64,000 nucleotides of DNA from Glyphotaelius pellucidus. Its lineage: Eukaryota; Arthropoda; Insecta; Trichoptera; Limnephilidae. The position numbers were made by a program, and so were the translations under genes. The notes below the pieces were generated by a model. The model was not told the DNA's origin. It searched no databases and saw nothing but the letters and a program-made list of their open reading frames with translations. Below are positions 31,394 to 43,263 of this stretch, one piece after another. Each line of letters starts with the position of its first letter. The stretch's first letter is position 1. The DNA is taken from positions 21,199,423 through 21,263,422 of the forward strand of contig OW386557.1 in assembly GCA_936435175.1 (NCBI GenBank), given 5' to 3'.

Positions 31394-31712
31394 TTTTTAC
31401 ATGAGCTCCACACAGGAGGCCCTGAAGAAAATAATTTCCCTCAGGGCCCATGTCATCTTTGGGGATGCTGTGTGGAGGGTTTTTTCTAGGAAAGGAACGA
31501 GAGGGGAGTTCTGGGAAGGAAAAAGGGTTTGAGGGGTGGGTAGGAATCTAGGGCTCAGTGCGTCCTGGTCATCCGCCTCCGCACCCCATGAACCAGGGCA
31601 CCTCTGCTAAATCACCAAACGCAGCCAACCACTTGGGACGACCTATGGCAGAGGTATTTTATCCAATAAATGTTCCCGGGGCAGCGGTACCCATTCCCGC
31701 CTCCCAAATTGA
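31394..31712 (-). mobile_element. SINE-B copy
   Basis: From the left: the 3' tail (gagctccacacaggaggccc), the body (gttctgggaaggaaaaag), and the 5' head (cagcggtacccattcccgcc) at about 31712. An internal deletion shortens it relative to the 40.7 and 59.6 kb copies. Confidence 0.8.
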
Positions 31713-32396
31713 ACTCAAAAACAGTAAAAATTCGGAAATGAAATATCTCTACAGCAAATCTCGCACATCCGACATTGTTCTTCGTGGCGTTTCAAAATGT
31801 TGTTTCAGAAGCGAAAGTTAATAAAAAATTGCCCCTCCTAAAATTAAATATATCTAAAAAAAGAGTTTATTTAAAAAAAAGTTCAGGCCTTGTGAAATAA
31901 CAAAAAGCGACATTTTGAAATTTTAGAAAAAAGCCATAAAGATTTTGCAAACATTTTCAATGTTGACTTATTTCAGGGTGTTAGACTAAACCATGGGCGC
32001 AGCGGCGGCGTTTAATATAAGCTCGTGCCTTGGTAGAGCCGGAAAAGTTAGCCGCGGGTAGATCCTTGTCGCGAGTCTCGAAGCTTCTACGCTGTATGCG
32101 TATTATTTGATTGAATGGCTCGTATTATTATGGTAGCTTCTGGCTACATACGTATGTATAAAGCATGATAAGAAATATGTAAGTATGAAGCATAATATAG
32201 TAAATAAAAGTCTAATTTCTAAGCCTCCTCACTAGGGATTCGTATTACGAGGCGGTCTACAGTTTTATAATTTTATATTGAGTACCTAGTATTCACTTTT
32301 TCTTCACAATATTTCAATGTTGATTATCACTCAACTCATTTAGTCATGTTTTGATTTAAGTTTTATTAATTACATTAGTTTTTGTTAGGTTAGTTT
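31713..32396. other. No gene; CpG-richer patch at 31990-32110
   Basis: The patch (gcgcagcggcggcgtttaat) stands out in composition but has no ORF or motif that I can assign. Confidence 0.3.
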
Positions 32397-32940
32397 GTGT
32401 TGCATCCTCTCTACAGCTCAGTGATAAGGAAAGCCGAGCTCAGCATCAAGACAAAGATGGCAGTGTTCAAAACGGTATACGACCCGACGCTCACTTACGG
32501 CCTCCAGATATGGATGCTAAACGACCAAACACGCTCTAGAGTACAAGCTGCCGAAATGAAGTACTTGAGAGGAGTGGTAGGGGTTACGAAATTGGATCAC
32601 ATAAGAAACACGACTATCCGAGATGATCTGAACATTGAACCACTGCTACTCTTCATAGAAAAATCACAACTGAGGTGGCTTGGACACGTACAAAGAATGC
32701 CTGATGACCGAATTTTGAGGAAAATACTGAGTGCGATTCCAGAGGGTAGACGCCCAGTGGGCCGCCCCAGACACAGTTGGGCGAGGCAACTCCAGAAACT
32801 GTTTGAGGAGAGGATGAGACTGCCATGGACGGAGGCCGAACAATCAGCACAAGACAGGGACGCATGGAGGAGCCTTCTCGGTGTTCATGTAATGGGTCCC
32901 CGACCCGAATAGGATAAGGGGAAGAAGAAGAAGTTTTTGT
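32397..32940 (+). pseudogene. Non-LTR RT C-terminal fragment (LINE-I), copy 2
   Basis: About 170 residues are open: KTVYDPTLTYGLQIWMLNDQ, then RVQAAEMKYLRGVVGVTKLD, LRWLGHVQRMPDDR and EGRRPVGRPRHSW. This is the well-conserved region downstream of the RT palm in RTE-like LINEs common in insects. No catalytic motif is present, so the copy is 5'-truncated near 32390. It ends in a ggataaggggaagaagaag tail, the same 3' signature as copy 1. The open frame suggests a younger age than copy 1. Confidence 0.82.
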
Positions 32941-33374
32941 TCTATCATACACGTATTTTAAGAAAAAATACCAACCAAGTTTTTACCAAAGTATTTGCGA
33001 AAATAAATTGCTGGTAGAAGAAAAAAAATAATTTCCTTGAATTCTTTTGAACATTTGTGCATAACTAGCACCTTGTGGCATTTTAAACACATCATCGCCA
33101 GAGGTTTTTTTAATAAACACGTCACGTTAGCAGAAAAATATTCTGCCATATCACGCACAGTAATTAGTTTAGAAAAATAAAATAAAATTTCAAATGTTTG
33201 CGACCTCTTGCGCCACCGACGCCGAGGGTCGAGAAAAAGAGACCACAATATCACAGTGTAAAAGGTGGAAAGAGATGCAAGGCAAATAAGTGTGCCGGTG
33301 CAAGCTACTTAGGGTTGTGCAATGAAATAAAAATCATTTTAAAATTAACTTTGTTTCAGGATGGGGTGAAGTTT
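32941..33374. other. No recognised feature
   Basis: An 87-codon plus frame at 33198-33461 reads GGKRCKANKCAGASYLGLC. It is cysteine-containing but not identifiable, and it runs into SINE-B sequence. Confidence 0.3.
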
Positions 33375-33480
33375 CTCTTGGTCTTGGCGGCGAATGCGTT
33401 TGCCCACCTAATGCGTGGCAGGCCGAATCGGGAGAGGCTGGTTGAGGGAGTGCTAACCTAGACCTCTTCTGCCTGACTCT
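33375..33480 (+). repeat. Internal SINE-B fragment
   Basis: ggtcttggcggcgaatgcg, gcgtggcaggccgaatcggg and the following tggttgaggg match the centre of the SINE-B copy at 40.7-41.1 kb. Both ends are missing. Confidence 0.6.
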
Positions 33481-33544
33481 ATTTCCAAAACCAGCTGTTG
33501 CAGTATATTGTAATTATCCACTCACTCATAAAAAACATGTAAAG

Positions 33545-34015
33545 CTTTAAGTCGCCAGTTATAAGTTTTGTTGTAAATCACTACTTATAAGGGTTAGTTG
33601 TTAGTCGCTGCTAACAAAGCTTATTGTAATCACTAATATAATAAGTTATAACAATAAAAATAATCAACAGAAAAAAATATACACTTGGACAGTAGGTAAT
33701 ATTTAAAGAACATAGATTTCTGGTTATAAGTTGAGGTTTCTCATAACCCTCCTCACCCTCACCAAGCTAGCGTGTTGTTGTGTTGAGGTAGTGCTTTTGT
33801 AAGTTGGTTTGTTATACCTACGAATAAACCTACACTGGTTTTAAAGTATATTCTTCACTTTCTATGTTGGTTGCGTTCATAAAGTAGTATTTGGGTAAGT
33901 GCACTAGTTGTAAGTCACTAGTTATAAGGCTTAGTTGTAAGTGACTGGTTACAAGGCTTAGTTTTAAGTCACTGGTTATCACACTTAGTTATAAGCCATT
34001 AGTTTATAAATATGT
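33545..34015. repeat. Degenerate ~27-bp tandem repeats in two clusters
   Basis: Units of the type gtcactggttataaggctta plus gttgtaa recur at least four times at 33901-34012 and about twice at 33545-33610. The sequence between is unrelated. No coding potential. Confidence 0.7.
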
Positions 34016-34122
34016 GTAAGGATATGGTTTAAATGCATAAAACGGTTGTTAAACGCCTTTGAGATTATTTTCTCGTTAAAATGGCGCTGTAGTATTTATC
34101 CTAATATTATTTTTATTGTTTA

Positions 34123-34432
34123 CTAGCAGACCCAGCCACAAGTTACTGTGGCTAACGAAACACAACGCCATTACCCAACCTTTATAACCATCGCCATTTG
34201 TTAATTAGCATACATATCAAATCCACACCGCCCGCTTTCCAGCCCGCTGCCTACCTTGAATCTTTGAATTTCTCGGCTTTTATCTTCTAAAATATGCATG
34301 CATTAAACATATAAACCTTCCTTTTGAATCACTCTATCTGTTGGTGAAAACCGCGTGATAATCCGTTGCGTAGTTTAAAAGATCTAAGCGTACAGACAGC
34401 GGGAGCGACTCCATTTTTGATTATGTATAAAA
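34123..34432 (-). mobile_element. Helitron-type element, second family
   Basis: The minus-strand 3' end is CTAG (34123-34126) followed by T. About 8 nt upstream is a hairpin, GCCACA/TGTGGC (34135-34140 with 34147-34152), the classic Helitron terminator. The other end lies near tggagtcgctcccgctgtct, about 34390-34432. It is non-coding. Confidence 0.7.
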
Positions 34433-35271
34433 TTTAGTACAGTATTATCATGAACGCATTTTTATTTCAATATAATATGTAGATATATATGTAAAACATT
34501 ATTGTATTACAACGTGGTTAGCTGTAAAAAAAACAGAATAAACTAAATAAAAAAGCGAGTGATATTTACGAGGTATTTTGTATTTTAAATATTTTTATCA
34601 AGTATTTATACATGTACCATAGATACAATTTTAAACAGCGCTTGACAAAGTTATTTATTAAATTAATTTTTCTCTAATTTTATATGTACAACCCTTATTT
34701 TGGATTCGACAAATTAATCCGAAGCAATTATTCCTACACAAAAGATCATCTTATGCAAAATGATTGGGCCTGGACGTACTTTGTAAAAAGGAACAACATT
34801 TAAATTATTCATTTCACGTACCACAACGAAGTACCGTCGTACACTTTGAGTTGGTGGCAAATTTTAGTAGTTAATTTTTTGGCTGGTGCAACTTACTGAC
34901 ATCTGATTATTGAGAAAAATCGTGCAAGAAAAAAGAAAACTCAATCGGCTAAAAAATACAAAGGTGCATTTTAACCGTTCGTTTTATTATTCATTGCAAC
35001 ATGATGCGAGGTTTTTGGGTTACTCAGAGATAGACTGAGAGCATGGAATAATTTGATATGTCTTTAGATAAAAGAGATATATTATTTTGAAGTGGAAAGA
35101 TCGCTATCAAACTGTGTGGAAAATTAAAAATAATTGCATTTATAAAAAAAAAATACTAAAATAAATCTACAAATAATGTTTAAAATAGTTTCAGAAGAAC
35201 CGTTCGTTTATTTTAAATATTTTAAAAAAGTTGATTTTTAATTAAAATTGAACACTATTCAAAATCGAAAT
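34433..35271. other. AT-rich stretch, nothing recognised
   Basis: No ORF, RNA gene or matched repeat. Confidence 0.35.
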
Positions 35272-35393
35272 GTTACTTGGCTTTACCCGTTTTGGTGACC
35301 AGATCTGAACAGCGAGTACTTCCCCACCTACCTCTCTTTATCCAATCTCCTTCCCCTCCCCATTATATTCAGCTTTGAACACACCCCAGTTGT
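35272..35393 (+). repeat. SINE-A fragment
   Basis: ggtgaccagatctgaacagc through ttccccacctacctct matches the 3' half of SINE-A. The head and last segment are missing. Confidence 0.65.
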
Positions 35394-35607
35394 TTTTTAC
35401 AAAATATTGTAAATTTTACAAAACTGAGCAATAAGTGTGATATTGATATTGACGTAATTGTCGCGGTGAAAAATATTTTTAGTTCGTGTAATTCTATTAG
35501 GAACGTGAAATGCAATCAATTGCAATAATACAGGGCTGGCAATAAGGGAATTAGGAATTTTAAAAAGAAAATTGTAGCAGATCTTTTCTGTCAGATAGCT
35601 TTATTAA

Positions 35608-36932
35608 CCCGGCGAGAGTGTGGTGAAAAAATGTTACAAGAAGTGCGGCAGGGTATGACATACCCGATTACAAATTTGATTCTTAAGAAGAAGCATTATA
35701 AAAACTATTTTTTATTTTAGCAAGACTATATTATAACGTATTGGAAATAAAACATTTGCGCTATTTTAACAATTTTTATATTTTACTTAAATGGAAACAA
35801 GTCACTGTGAATTTTCAAAAAAAAACTACAAAGGAACTATAGAAAACAAGTTTTAAAAAGAAAAAAAACTTAAGGATATGATAGAACACAAAACAAGTAA
35901 CAATGTAATCTAAAAAAAAGTAACAAAACATATTAGGAACATCTTAGGAACTGGAGTTCAAATCAGCGCAGTTTTTACATAGAAAATACTTCCGATGAGC
36001 TCGCCTCATCGGAAGATTTTCTAATACTTCTCCCAGCATTGACCGTGCGAAGATCCAGGTGTGGAGCTCTCCAGAGAGTCTGCTGTCAGGTTGTAAGGCT
36101 GAGCTGCTTTCCTTGGCTTCCTTCAGTTCCACACCATGTGGACGTTACAGAGAGTGATAGAGGTTATCCGTGGATTAAAAACACTTGTGTTTTATACTGG
36201 ATGTTTATTCGGTTTTTACTTTTACACTGGTTGATTCTAGTCTGAACACTTGACTGCAACAATAACTTAGACTAATTATAATCACAGAAGTGAAAGACGA
36301 TGAAGAGAGAATTGGTGAGCAATTGATAATTATTGAATAAATAATGAGTGAAAGAATGACCAGCAAAAATACAAGCACGCCATTTTTATAGATACAAATT
36401 AGAAAGTTTGACGCGCCACAGACAACAAAGATTTTAGATAGACATTTTAGTGCGATATTTTAGTAAGAGGTGGCATAGACGCGAAAGTTTATGATAAAGG
36501 GCTCTACACATCGAGATTATAAGAAATGATAATTACAAGTGTTCAGTGAGAATGAAGTTAAATATAAAATAGGACAATCACAACACACAACATCCAACAG
36601 ACCGAAGTCAGGTTTCTTCACTGTCAACGTCCATTTTCTATTAAATTCTACAATGCAACAAATAAAGTAAGTTAAAATAGCAGAAAAAGTAATGTTTGTT
36701 TTTGTCACGAAATATACACTCCAGCTATGTGACAGGGTATCACATACCCGAGTTTACAAGCGTATAACTGGAGCGCAGGCTGCTGCGACACTGTGATCAC
36801 GCCACTGTCCCCTCCCGCACCCCTTTAACTCCAGCTACTCAGAGCAACAACAGGTTTGAAGGTCACAAACAAAAAATACTTGCAATTAAGTAACATGGTG
36901 GATATGATATACCCTGCCACACTCTCGCCGGC
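35608..36932. mobile_element. PiggyBac-like non-autonomous element, TTAA target duplication
   Basis: TTAA flanks both sides (35604-35607, 36933-36936). The ends cccggcgagagtgtgg and ccacactctcgccggc are inverted repeats matching at 15 of 16 positions. Just inside, a small palindromic motif (gggtatgacataccc on the left, gggtatcacataccc on the right) marks each end. A strong hairpin lies at 35989-36015 (cttccgatgag/ctcatcggaag). It is 1325 bp with no transposase frame. The interior contains family K, also found at 23.4-24.3 kb. Confidence 0.82.
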
Positions 36933-37029
36933 TTAATTTGAGATTTTTCATTAGACAGTTGTAGTTTATATTTTCAATAGGTGTAGTAAGTTAGTAATAA
37001 TTTGTGTCTTAAAAATGTGTGCTGTATTT

Positions 37030-37424
37030 TTTCAAAAGATTCTGAATCAACCTTGTAATGCGGTAAGCAAATGCCTACAACTCAATTTGGTTCCGGTTTT
37101 AAGTAAATTTTGCACCGTTTGCGGTTTCTTTGTTCCTTTCCCATAATTCGTGATTCGGTTCGCAAGGACGGCTCGCATGTGTATGCGCAGCCTAAGCTTT
37201 CACCTGGTCCATGCAACGGTTGTGAGACCTTTCCCTTCCTTTTGCGTTCTTCAACCCTTTCGACCACTAAAAGTTTCCCAGGACTTTCATCTCTTCTCGG
37301 AAGGTGTCCAAAGTGTTAATTTAGTTAGACAACACGTCTAGGGCATGTCGTTGAGAGATCCTGTAATTGATTCCCGAGTGCGCCGAGTAATCCACTGAAT
37401 CCAGAAAACATGGAAAGGTCAAAG
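37030..37424 (+). other. Candidate host exon with start codon and splice donor (tentative)
   Basis: This GC-richer stretch contains no known repeat. It ends with aaaacATGG (start codon at 37410) and, 15 nt later, CAAAG|GTGAGT (donor at 37425), so an exon could encode Met-Glu-Arg-Ser-Lys before an intron. The start context and donor are both good, but such pairs occur by chance and no downstream exon is identified. Confidence 0.25.
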
Positions 37425-37714
37425 GTGAGTTAGGACACTATTTAAAGAAATACTGTTACAGTTCAAAACGTTTAATGTGTAGAGGGAGCTGATAGAAAAA
37501 AAGAAGACGAAACTACCCATGCACGCACTATCATATAATTTATTTATATAGCAGCTGGTTGTCACATACATATTCAAAGAAATAAATTGTTTCTCTCTGC
37601 ACGCCCTTTTCCGTGCGTCCCCGGTCCACTCTCGCGTCCCCTTCCCCTCCCGCGTTTCTCTTCCACCTTCTCCTCCTTCCTTATCCCCTCTCGAAAGATA
37701 AAAATCAAAAAAAG
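37425..37714. other. Pyrimidine-rich patch, no gene
   Basis: 37590-37690 is C/T-rich on the plus strand (cccttcccctcccgcg). Frames through it are low-complexity. Confidence 0.35.
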
Positions 37715-37905
37715 ATATTTGCACCTCTGGGACTCAAATCCAGTACCTTTCGCTTTCCGGGCAAATGCGCTAACCACTTTCTTTTTCAGATTTTTTGTTT
37801 CCAGATTTTCGATTGAGTTTCGCTAATATTGTTTTCATTTAATTAAATATTACAATTTGAGGTTTTACTCATAAAGTTAAAATAATAATAATAATAGTTA
37901 ACTTT
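37715..37905 (-). repeat. Foldback family E copy with tRNA-like centre
   Basis: On the minus strand: an arm (tgagtaaaacctcaaattg; aatcgaaaatctggaaac), then a tRNA-like block with A box gtggttagcgc and B box ggatttgagtccc, then aaatatcttttttt. The arm matches 2.5 kb and 5.4-6.0 kb. The distal arm is truncated. Confidence 0.55.
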
Positions 37906-39857
37906 AGATGTGTTTTTACTATCAACAAAAGCACGTTTGAAAATGTCGTTTATAATAATCATTCAAATTAATTATGGTGCATTAATTAATTTTGTGAAGA
38001 TGTAAGAAGGAATAATTCAATAACTGAATTGTTCGATATGACGGAAGAACCTGAATGAAGGAACCGTGCAATAAGGAATAACACAAGAAGTATCTTATGG
38101 GCGCGTTTCGTGATCCAAATGTAGGTCCATTTTCGGCCTACAATTTCATACACAACTGAGCTTTCAAAATTCAAATGGGGTGGAGATGTTTGTCCAGGTT
38201 GATTGTAAAATCCATTTAAATTCAAAGTAATTTTTAAAACCCTCATTTTTAGGAAAGACTTCCTGAAATGAATGCTTGAGTAGTAAAATGTGCTATAAAA
38301 GGTGTTATGGGACACCTATGGGTTAAACGAAGATGACATGACGAAAAATAACACCTTTTGTAGTGGTTAGATTCTTAAATCTTCACTGTTTTATTGATTT
38401 TTGTGTGTTTTATATAAAACAATGAAAGGGTTAAGAATCGGACAAGTAAGTAGCAACTGTCTAAAATGTCACAACGATCTTGCTAAATCACACACTATCA
38501 AAGATATTTTTGTAAATAATATAACTTATTTCAAGAAATATCTCCACGATGTGTGCACCTAAAAAAAAAATTTTTTTTTGTTCTTTGTTTCATTATTTTT
38601 TAAAAAATAAACTAAATATTTTCTACTTATTATATATTTCAAATTTTCTATTTAAGTTTTTAAGTTATGTTTAAAAATACTTACATTGTTTTTCATGTGT
38701 TGCTTCTATGAAAACGCAAATGTGATTACTGCAGACACATTAAGTCCAGGAATATTTATATTTGTAATTTAATTTGTTTTACATTAACCAAAATAATTTT
38801 TTATAAATATATCTTGTTTGTGTCTCAAATAAATAAATAACGTTAAACTATCTTAGCAAATGATCTCCCCTATAACCCCACTTCGCTTGAATCATAGCTT
38901 ACGAGACTTCCTCTATAGAGTTGATAATTTATTACTTTTCAAAACCCTTGAATAAAAACGATTTGTTTATATTAATGTGGTTTATATCTAACAAAACAAT
39001 TCCCCCAAAACAATTTAGTTCGGTGTTGTTTATTCGAAACGTTTTACATGCCTCTAAATTTTAAAGATGAAAAATATTGTCTGGAATGTCTATTCTTAAT
39101 GGACAAAGGAAATTAAAAAATTATATTAACAAGCTCTCATTCATCATCATCGTTTAATTTGTTTTCTCGTAACTTCTAGTTGTTATTCTCTGAATTCATG
39201 ATGAAGGTATTCCAAGAAGAACCTTGCTAAAAACAACGGCGGTTCGTCAAACTTAATTCTATTTGACCTGACATGTTGTAACTTGCAGGAAAAATCTCAA
39301 TTTACTTGGTTAGGAAAACTCCGGTAAACTTCATTACAAAAAGGCTCTTTGTTCGGGTTTTTGGGTTCAAAGGATTGTCGCGGAATTCCTCTGGGAACGA
39401 GTAGATACAGCTCCTAGCTGTGAGTATTTACATTTGAGACTTTTGCCACATAACATCATTTTAAGGTAGGTTGGTGCCTGCTCAAAATTCCGTGTATAGT
39501 AGCAGTATATCTTGTATTATAATAACAAACAGGATTATGAGGAAAATTTGTATGGAGGAATTCTCCTTTGTGTTAAAAATATGTCTGTATTTTTTACTTA
39601 GAAAAATATTTACTTTGAGCTTGAGTTGTAAATGCGATGCTTCCTTATGGATTCTTTTAAGCTTTTACGCATGTAAGAAGATGCTTACATGCATGCAAGA
39701 ATTATTACAAGAAATATTAAAATTTGCGGACAGCTTAGAAGAAATGAGTTATGATTACATTTATTTTTTAATTTTTACCTAGATTCCTGTAAATCAGTGG
39801 TTGGGGTTGGGTTATACATTTAGTGTGGCCCACGAGCGCTTTTGAATCAAGTTCAGC
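37906..39857. other. AT-rich stretch, nothing recognised
   Basis: Nearly 2 kb without a matched repeat. Frames of 103-109 codons at 37986-38315 (minus) and 39471-39782 (plus) show hydrophobic composition without a recognisable motif and are probably chance. Confidence 0.35.
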
Positions 39858-40142
39858 AGTCCACCAACTTAAATTGTAATTGCACTCAGAACACGTGAAT
39901 GGTTTTTCTGCATTTTACAGAATATTTATGCAACTAGATTTCTGTATAATTAAACACGAATATGATTTTATATTTATTTTACCGACTTTAAATCTGGTAT
40001 TGCTTGGAAAAAACCGTTCTCGGGTTCTGAATTCAGGTTTAATTATATAGAAATCTAGTTGTATAAATATTTTGTAAAATGCACGAAAACCAACTACGTG
40101 TTCTGAGTGCAATTACAATTTACATTGGTGAACTGGTGGACT
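39858..40142. mobile_element. Foldback MITE, 285 bp, arms ~105 bp
   Basis: The ends agtccacca and tggtggact are inverted, and pairing continues through taaattgtaattgcactcag, attttacagaatatttatgc and aactagatttctgtataatt. The spacer is about 75 bp and there is no ORF. The flanks did not give a clear target duplication. Confidence 0.75.
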
Positions 40143-40699
40143 TGTACACTGATTTATTCTTAAGAATGCACAAAAAAAAAATCGAGTTCTGGATTCATTT
40201 GCTGACGCATTTCAAAGCAATCTATTTCGTCCTTCAAGTGCAGTCATAAAACACTCAATGCAGACTTGTAAAACCATTTTATCAGGAATGAAATAAAATA
40301 ATTAAAAAAAAACGGTACTTGGTTAAATGAGATATTAAAAATCTGTCTAGTGGTTTCTGGCGTCATGAAACTATTCATCAGATTTTTCTCTCTGGGATTT
40401 TTAGTTCGACTGTTTTTACAGTTTTTGCTTATATCAAGAGCTATTAAACTTAAGAAACTCCAGTTATTTTTCAAACAATAATGACAATACTGACTCTTTT
40501 TCAATAAAAAATGATGAATACAAACACAAGATTTGAAAAGAAAATGGTTGACTAACTCTGAGAAGTAGACTCAGGGTGGTAAAGCTAGAAGTATAAACTT
40601 TTCAAAAGTAACCCTGGTGGTTTGTTGAGCATTGAAAGAAATACCTATGTAAAATTGGTTTATGATATACTAAAATAATTATTTAAATATATATATTTT
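40143..40699. other. No recognised feature
   Basis: AT-rich spacer. Confidence 0.35.
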
Positions 40700-41145
40700 T
40701 TTGCATTAATTCCACTCAGAAGGCCACAAGGAAAATATTTGCTCTCAAGACTTATGTCATATTTGGGGATGTTGTGTGCAGGGTTCTTTTTTAGGAAAGG
40801 AAGGAGAGGAAGTTCTGGGAAGGAAAGAGGCATGAAAGGTGGGAGGAAATATGGGTGTCAGGGGGCACAGAAATGTCCGATGTATGAATCCATTCCTCTA
40901 TTGGGGTGCAAGGGGATGTTCGGAGATAGTCCTGCTGGAGAGGTCAAAAGTCCCCCTCATTTCATTCAAACCATTATCTCCCGATCCGGCCTGCCACGCA
41001 TTTGATCATCCGCCGCCAAGACCGGGACTAACCTCACACATTGAACCTGGCACCCCTGCAAAATTCATCAAACGCATTGAAGCACTTGCGATGACTTATG
41101 GCATAGGTATTGGTTGTCCAGTAAATGGTTACCCTTAACCGCCTC
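40700..41145 (-). mobile_element. SINE-B copy, near full length
   Basis: It is the longest copy (about 445 bp): 3' tail at the left (degraded: ccactcagaaggccacaagg), body (gttctgggaaggaaagaggc; gaggtcaaaagtccccctca), and 5' head at about 41145. Plus-strand frames of 88-99 codons are by-products. Confidence 0.8.
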
Positions 41146-42439
41146 CTAAATTAAAAATATTAAGGGCAGGGAAATATTTAAGTTATTAAATCGAGCCTGC
41201 GAGGAAGGCTTCACCTGATCAATTCTGCACATTTAAAGCCGGTGAAATAAAAATCAGTTTGTACTGAAAATATTTAAAAACGTAAAAAAACAGGTATGAT
41301 GATAACCTGTTCCAAAGTCACGAAGTCGAGAGCCTACAAATGACTGGCAAAATGAAACGCAGCATGCTAAACCCTCAAGCGAGAGCGAGACGCCATCAAA
41401 ATAAGTGTGCCGCTAGAACGAGTGGTAAATACGAACTCTGACGCGTTAAAGAGAGACAAAACTTTAACAACTTGCTACTACAAAGTTCATCTACCGGGTC
41501 ATTAAAAAATCTTGACATTTTTATTAATTTTTGTTTATTTTATGCTTTATCGACGATTAAACCAGTCTTTGACGCTGAATTTATATTAAAAATCTTGAAT
41601 TCAGTATTAATACATACTTTAAAATGATATTTAATCAAGGTATTTTCTGGGTTAGTCATCTTTTAAATACTTTTTAAATCGTCATTTATTTAAAGATATT
41701 TCAAAATCTCATTTTAAATTCGATCGGTTTGAATGACATTTTATATGCAAATGACACAAAATTAATTTACCTAACACACTCGATGGCGGTGTTTTAACAT
41801 CAAAGGATTTTGTTTATTATGGGTACTTAAGCAAGAACTTAGAAATAATACTTGTAGGCTTTGAAAACTTAGAGCATACAAAATGAATTTGAATAGAAAC
41901 AAAAATATTAACATGATTTGATTTATTCTAGGATTTTTTGGTTTTTAAATTTTGCAAGAATAAATTATAAACATTTACGGTGCGCTCTAGATCATCTGAC
42001 AGTTGTGTGAAATAAACACACTTTCTTCTTCAGGGTAGATACAAAAAAAGTTGTGACGAAACCGATTTGTTGGCAAAATACTCAATAATAAATAAAATAT
42101 ATTAATTTTATTGAAACCCAAACCAAACTTGAATCGAATTTGTGTGCATTCAAAATTATGAACGAATTCTTAGTCTCAATTAAAACAATTAAATAACTCT
42201 GTACAAACCACTACATAATCAATGTTATCAACATGTTCCGAAAACCAAGATTTCTTTATCAGGATAAGATCAATTAAAACATACTGATAACGGTTATCTG
42301 TGATGAAATATATTCCTATAACGATCTCGAATTTGCAATTTTCAAATTGGAACTGACAATTGAACCGTGTGATTCAGACATGTGATAAAGTAGATACTTG
42401 AGTACCTACCTAAAGTCAGAAAATTATTTTATTTTTTTC
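41146..42439. other. No gene; worn Penelope-type motif at 42226-42270
   Basis: On the minus strand ctgataaag...ttcggaacatgttgataa resembles the core and arm of the 46.3 kb element, with the GAAAC box mutated to GGAAC. The rest is unassigned AT-rich sequence. Confidence 0.35.
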
Positions 42440-42600
42440 ATTAAAGTAGAAGATGACAATAATAATCTAAACGAAAATATGAAAGAAAACAAGACACAGA
42501 ATAATGGTCGCAACTGGGACTCGAATCCAGACCTCTTGTCTAACCGGACGTGCGCGTTAACCAATTTCGCTATTTCTACCTTCGGTCAAACCGTCATATT
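42440..42600 (-). mobile_element. SINE-D copy with tRNA-like head
   Basis: The minus-strand A box is TAGCGAAATTGGTTAACGC (42572-42554) and the B box ggattcgagtccc (42528-42516). Sequence reading tttcttt...ttttcgtttagat runs to about 42440. Headless relatives lie at 42.88, 43.59 and 58.98 kb. Confidence 0.7.
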
Positions 42601-42794
42601 TGTCAATCTCATATTTCAATTTTTTTTAGAATTAACAATATTTTATTCCACTAATTCTTTTTTTTTTCATATTATGGGCAACTACACTTTTAATTATTGG
42701 AAACAATCATTCTTAGAAATGGTTTGTAACCTGGATAGCGTCTCGGATAAATATATCCGAATTTATTCATATGGAACTATTGACTTTTTATAAA

Positions 42795-43062
42795 AGTCTA
42801 ATGAATATTCAATTTTTTATAAGAAAAACTCTCTTTTTATAACTTTTGAAGGTTACTGCCATCAATATAATTTATCATTGAAAAAGAAGATGACAATAAA
42901 AATCTAAACGAAAATATGAAAGAGAACAAGACATAGAAAAATACAATTGTTCAGATTATTAATGTTATCTTCTTCTTCAATGATATGTTACATCGATGGG
43001 AATAACTTTCAAAGGTTATAAAAAGAGAGTTTTTCTTATATAATAAAAAATTGAATATTTCA
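42795..43062. repeat. Foldback with SINE-D sequence at its centre
   Basis: Arms of about 95 bp (tattcaattttttataagaa; aaactctctttttataac) recur inverted at 42965-43062. The ~75-bp spacer matches the non-tRNA part of SINE-D (aatctaaacgaaaatatgaa). Confidence 0.7.
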
Positions 43063-43263
43063 TTTTTATTTGATCAATAATTTCATATTTAAAACGTGCA
43101 TTTCGTTTATTTATTTTTTTAACGTGTGGTTTTTCAATTTTACTAACGGAGTTCTTCCGAAAGGTTAATTTCTCATCATTATGTCAACAAAAAGTATAAA
43201 TATACTATAAATAAAATATTTGACAAGGCTTGTTTTTGAAATGCAATGTGATCCCGAGGAAAA

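Noticed and set aside
33198..33461. Cysteine-containing 87-codon ORF as a gag or transposase finger
   Set aside because: The spacing does not fit a standard knuckle, and the second half is SINE-B sequence.
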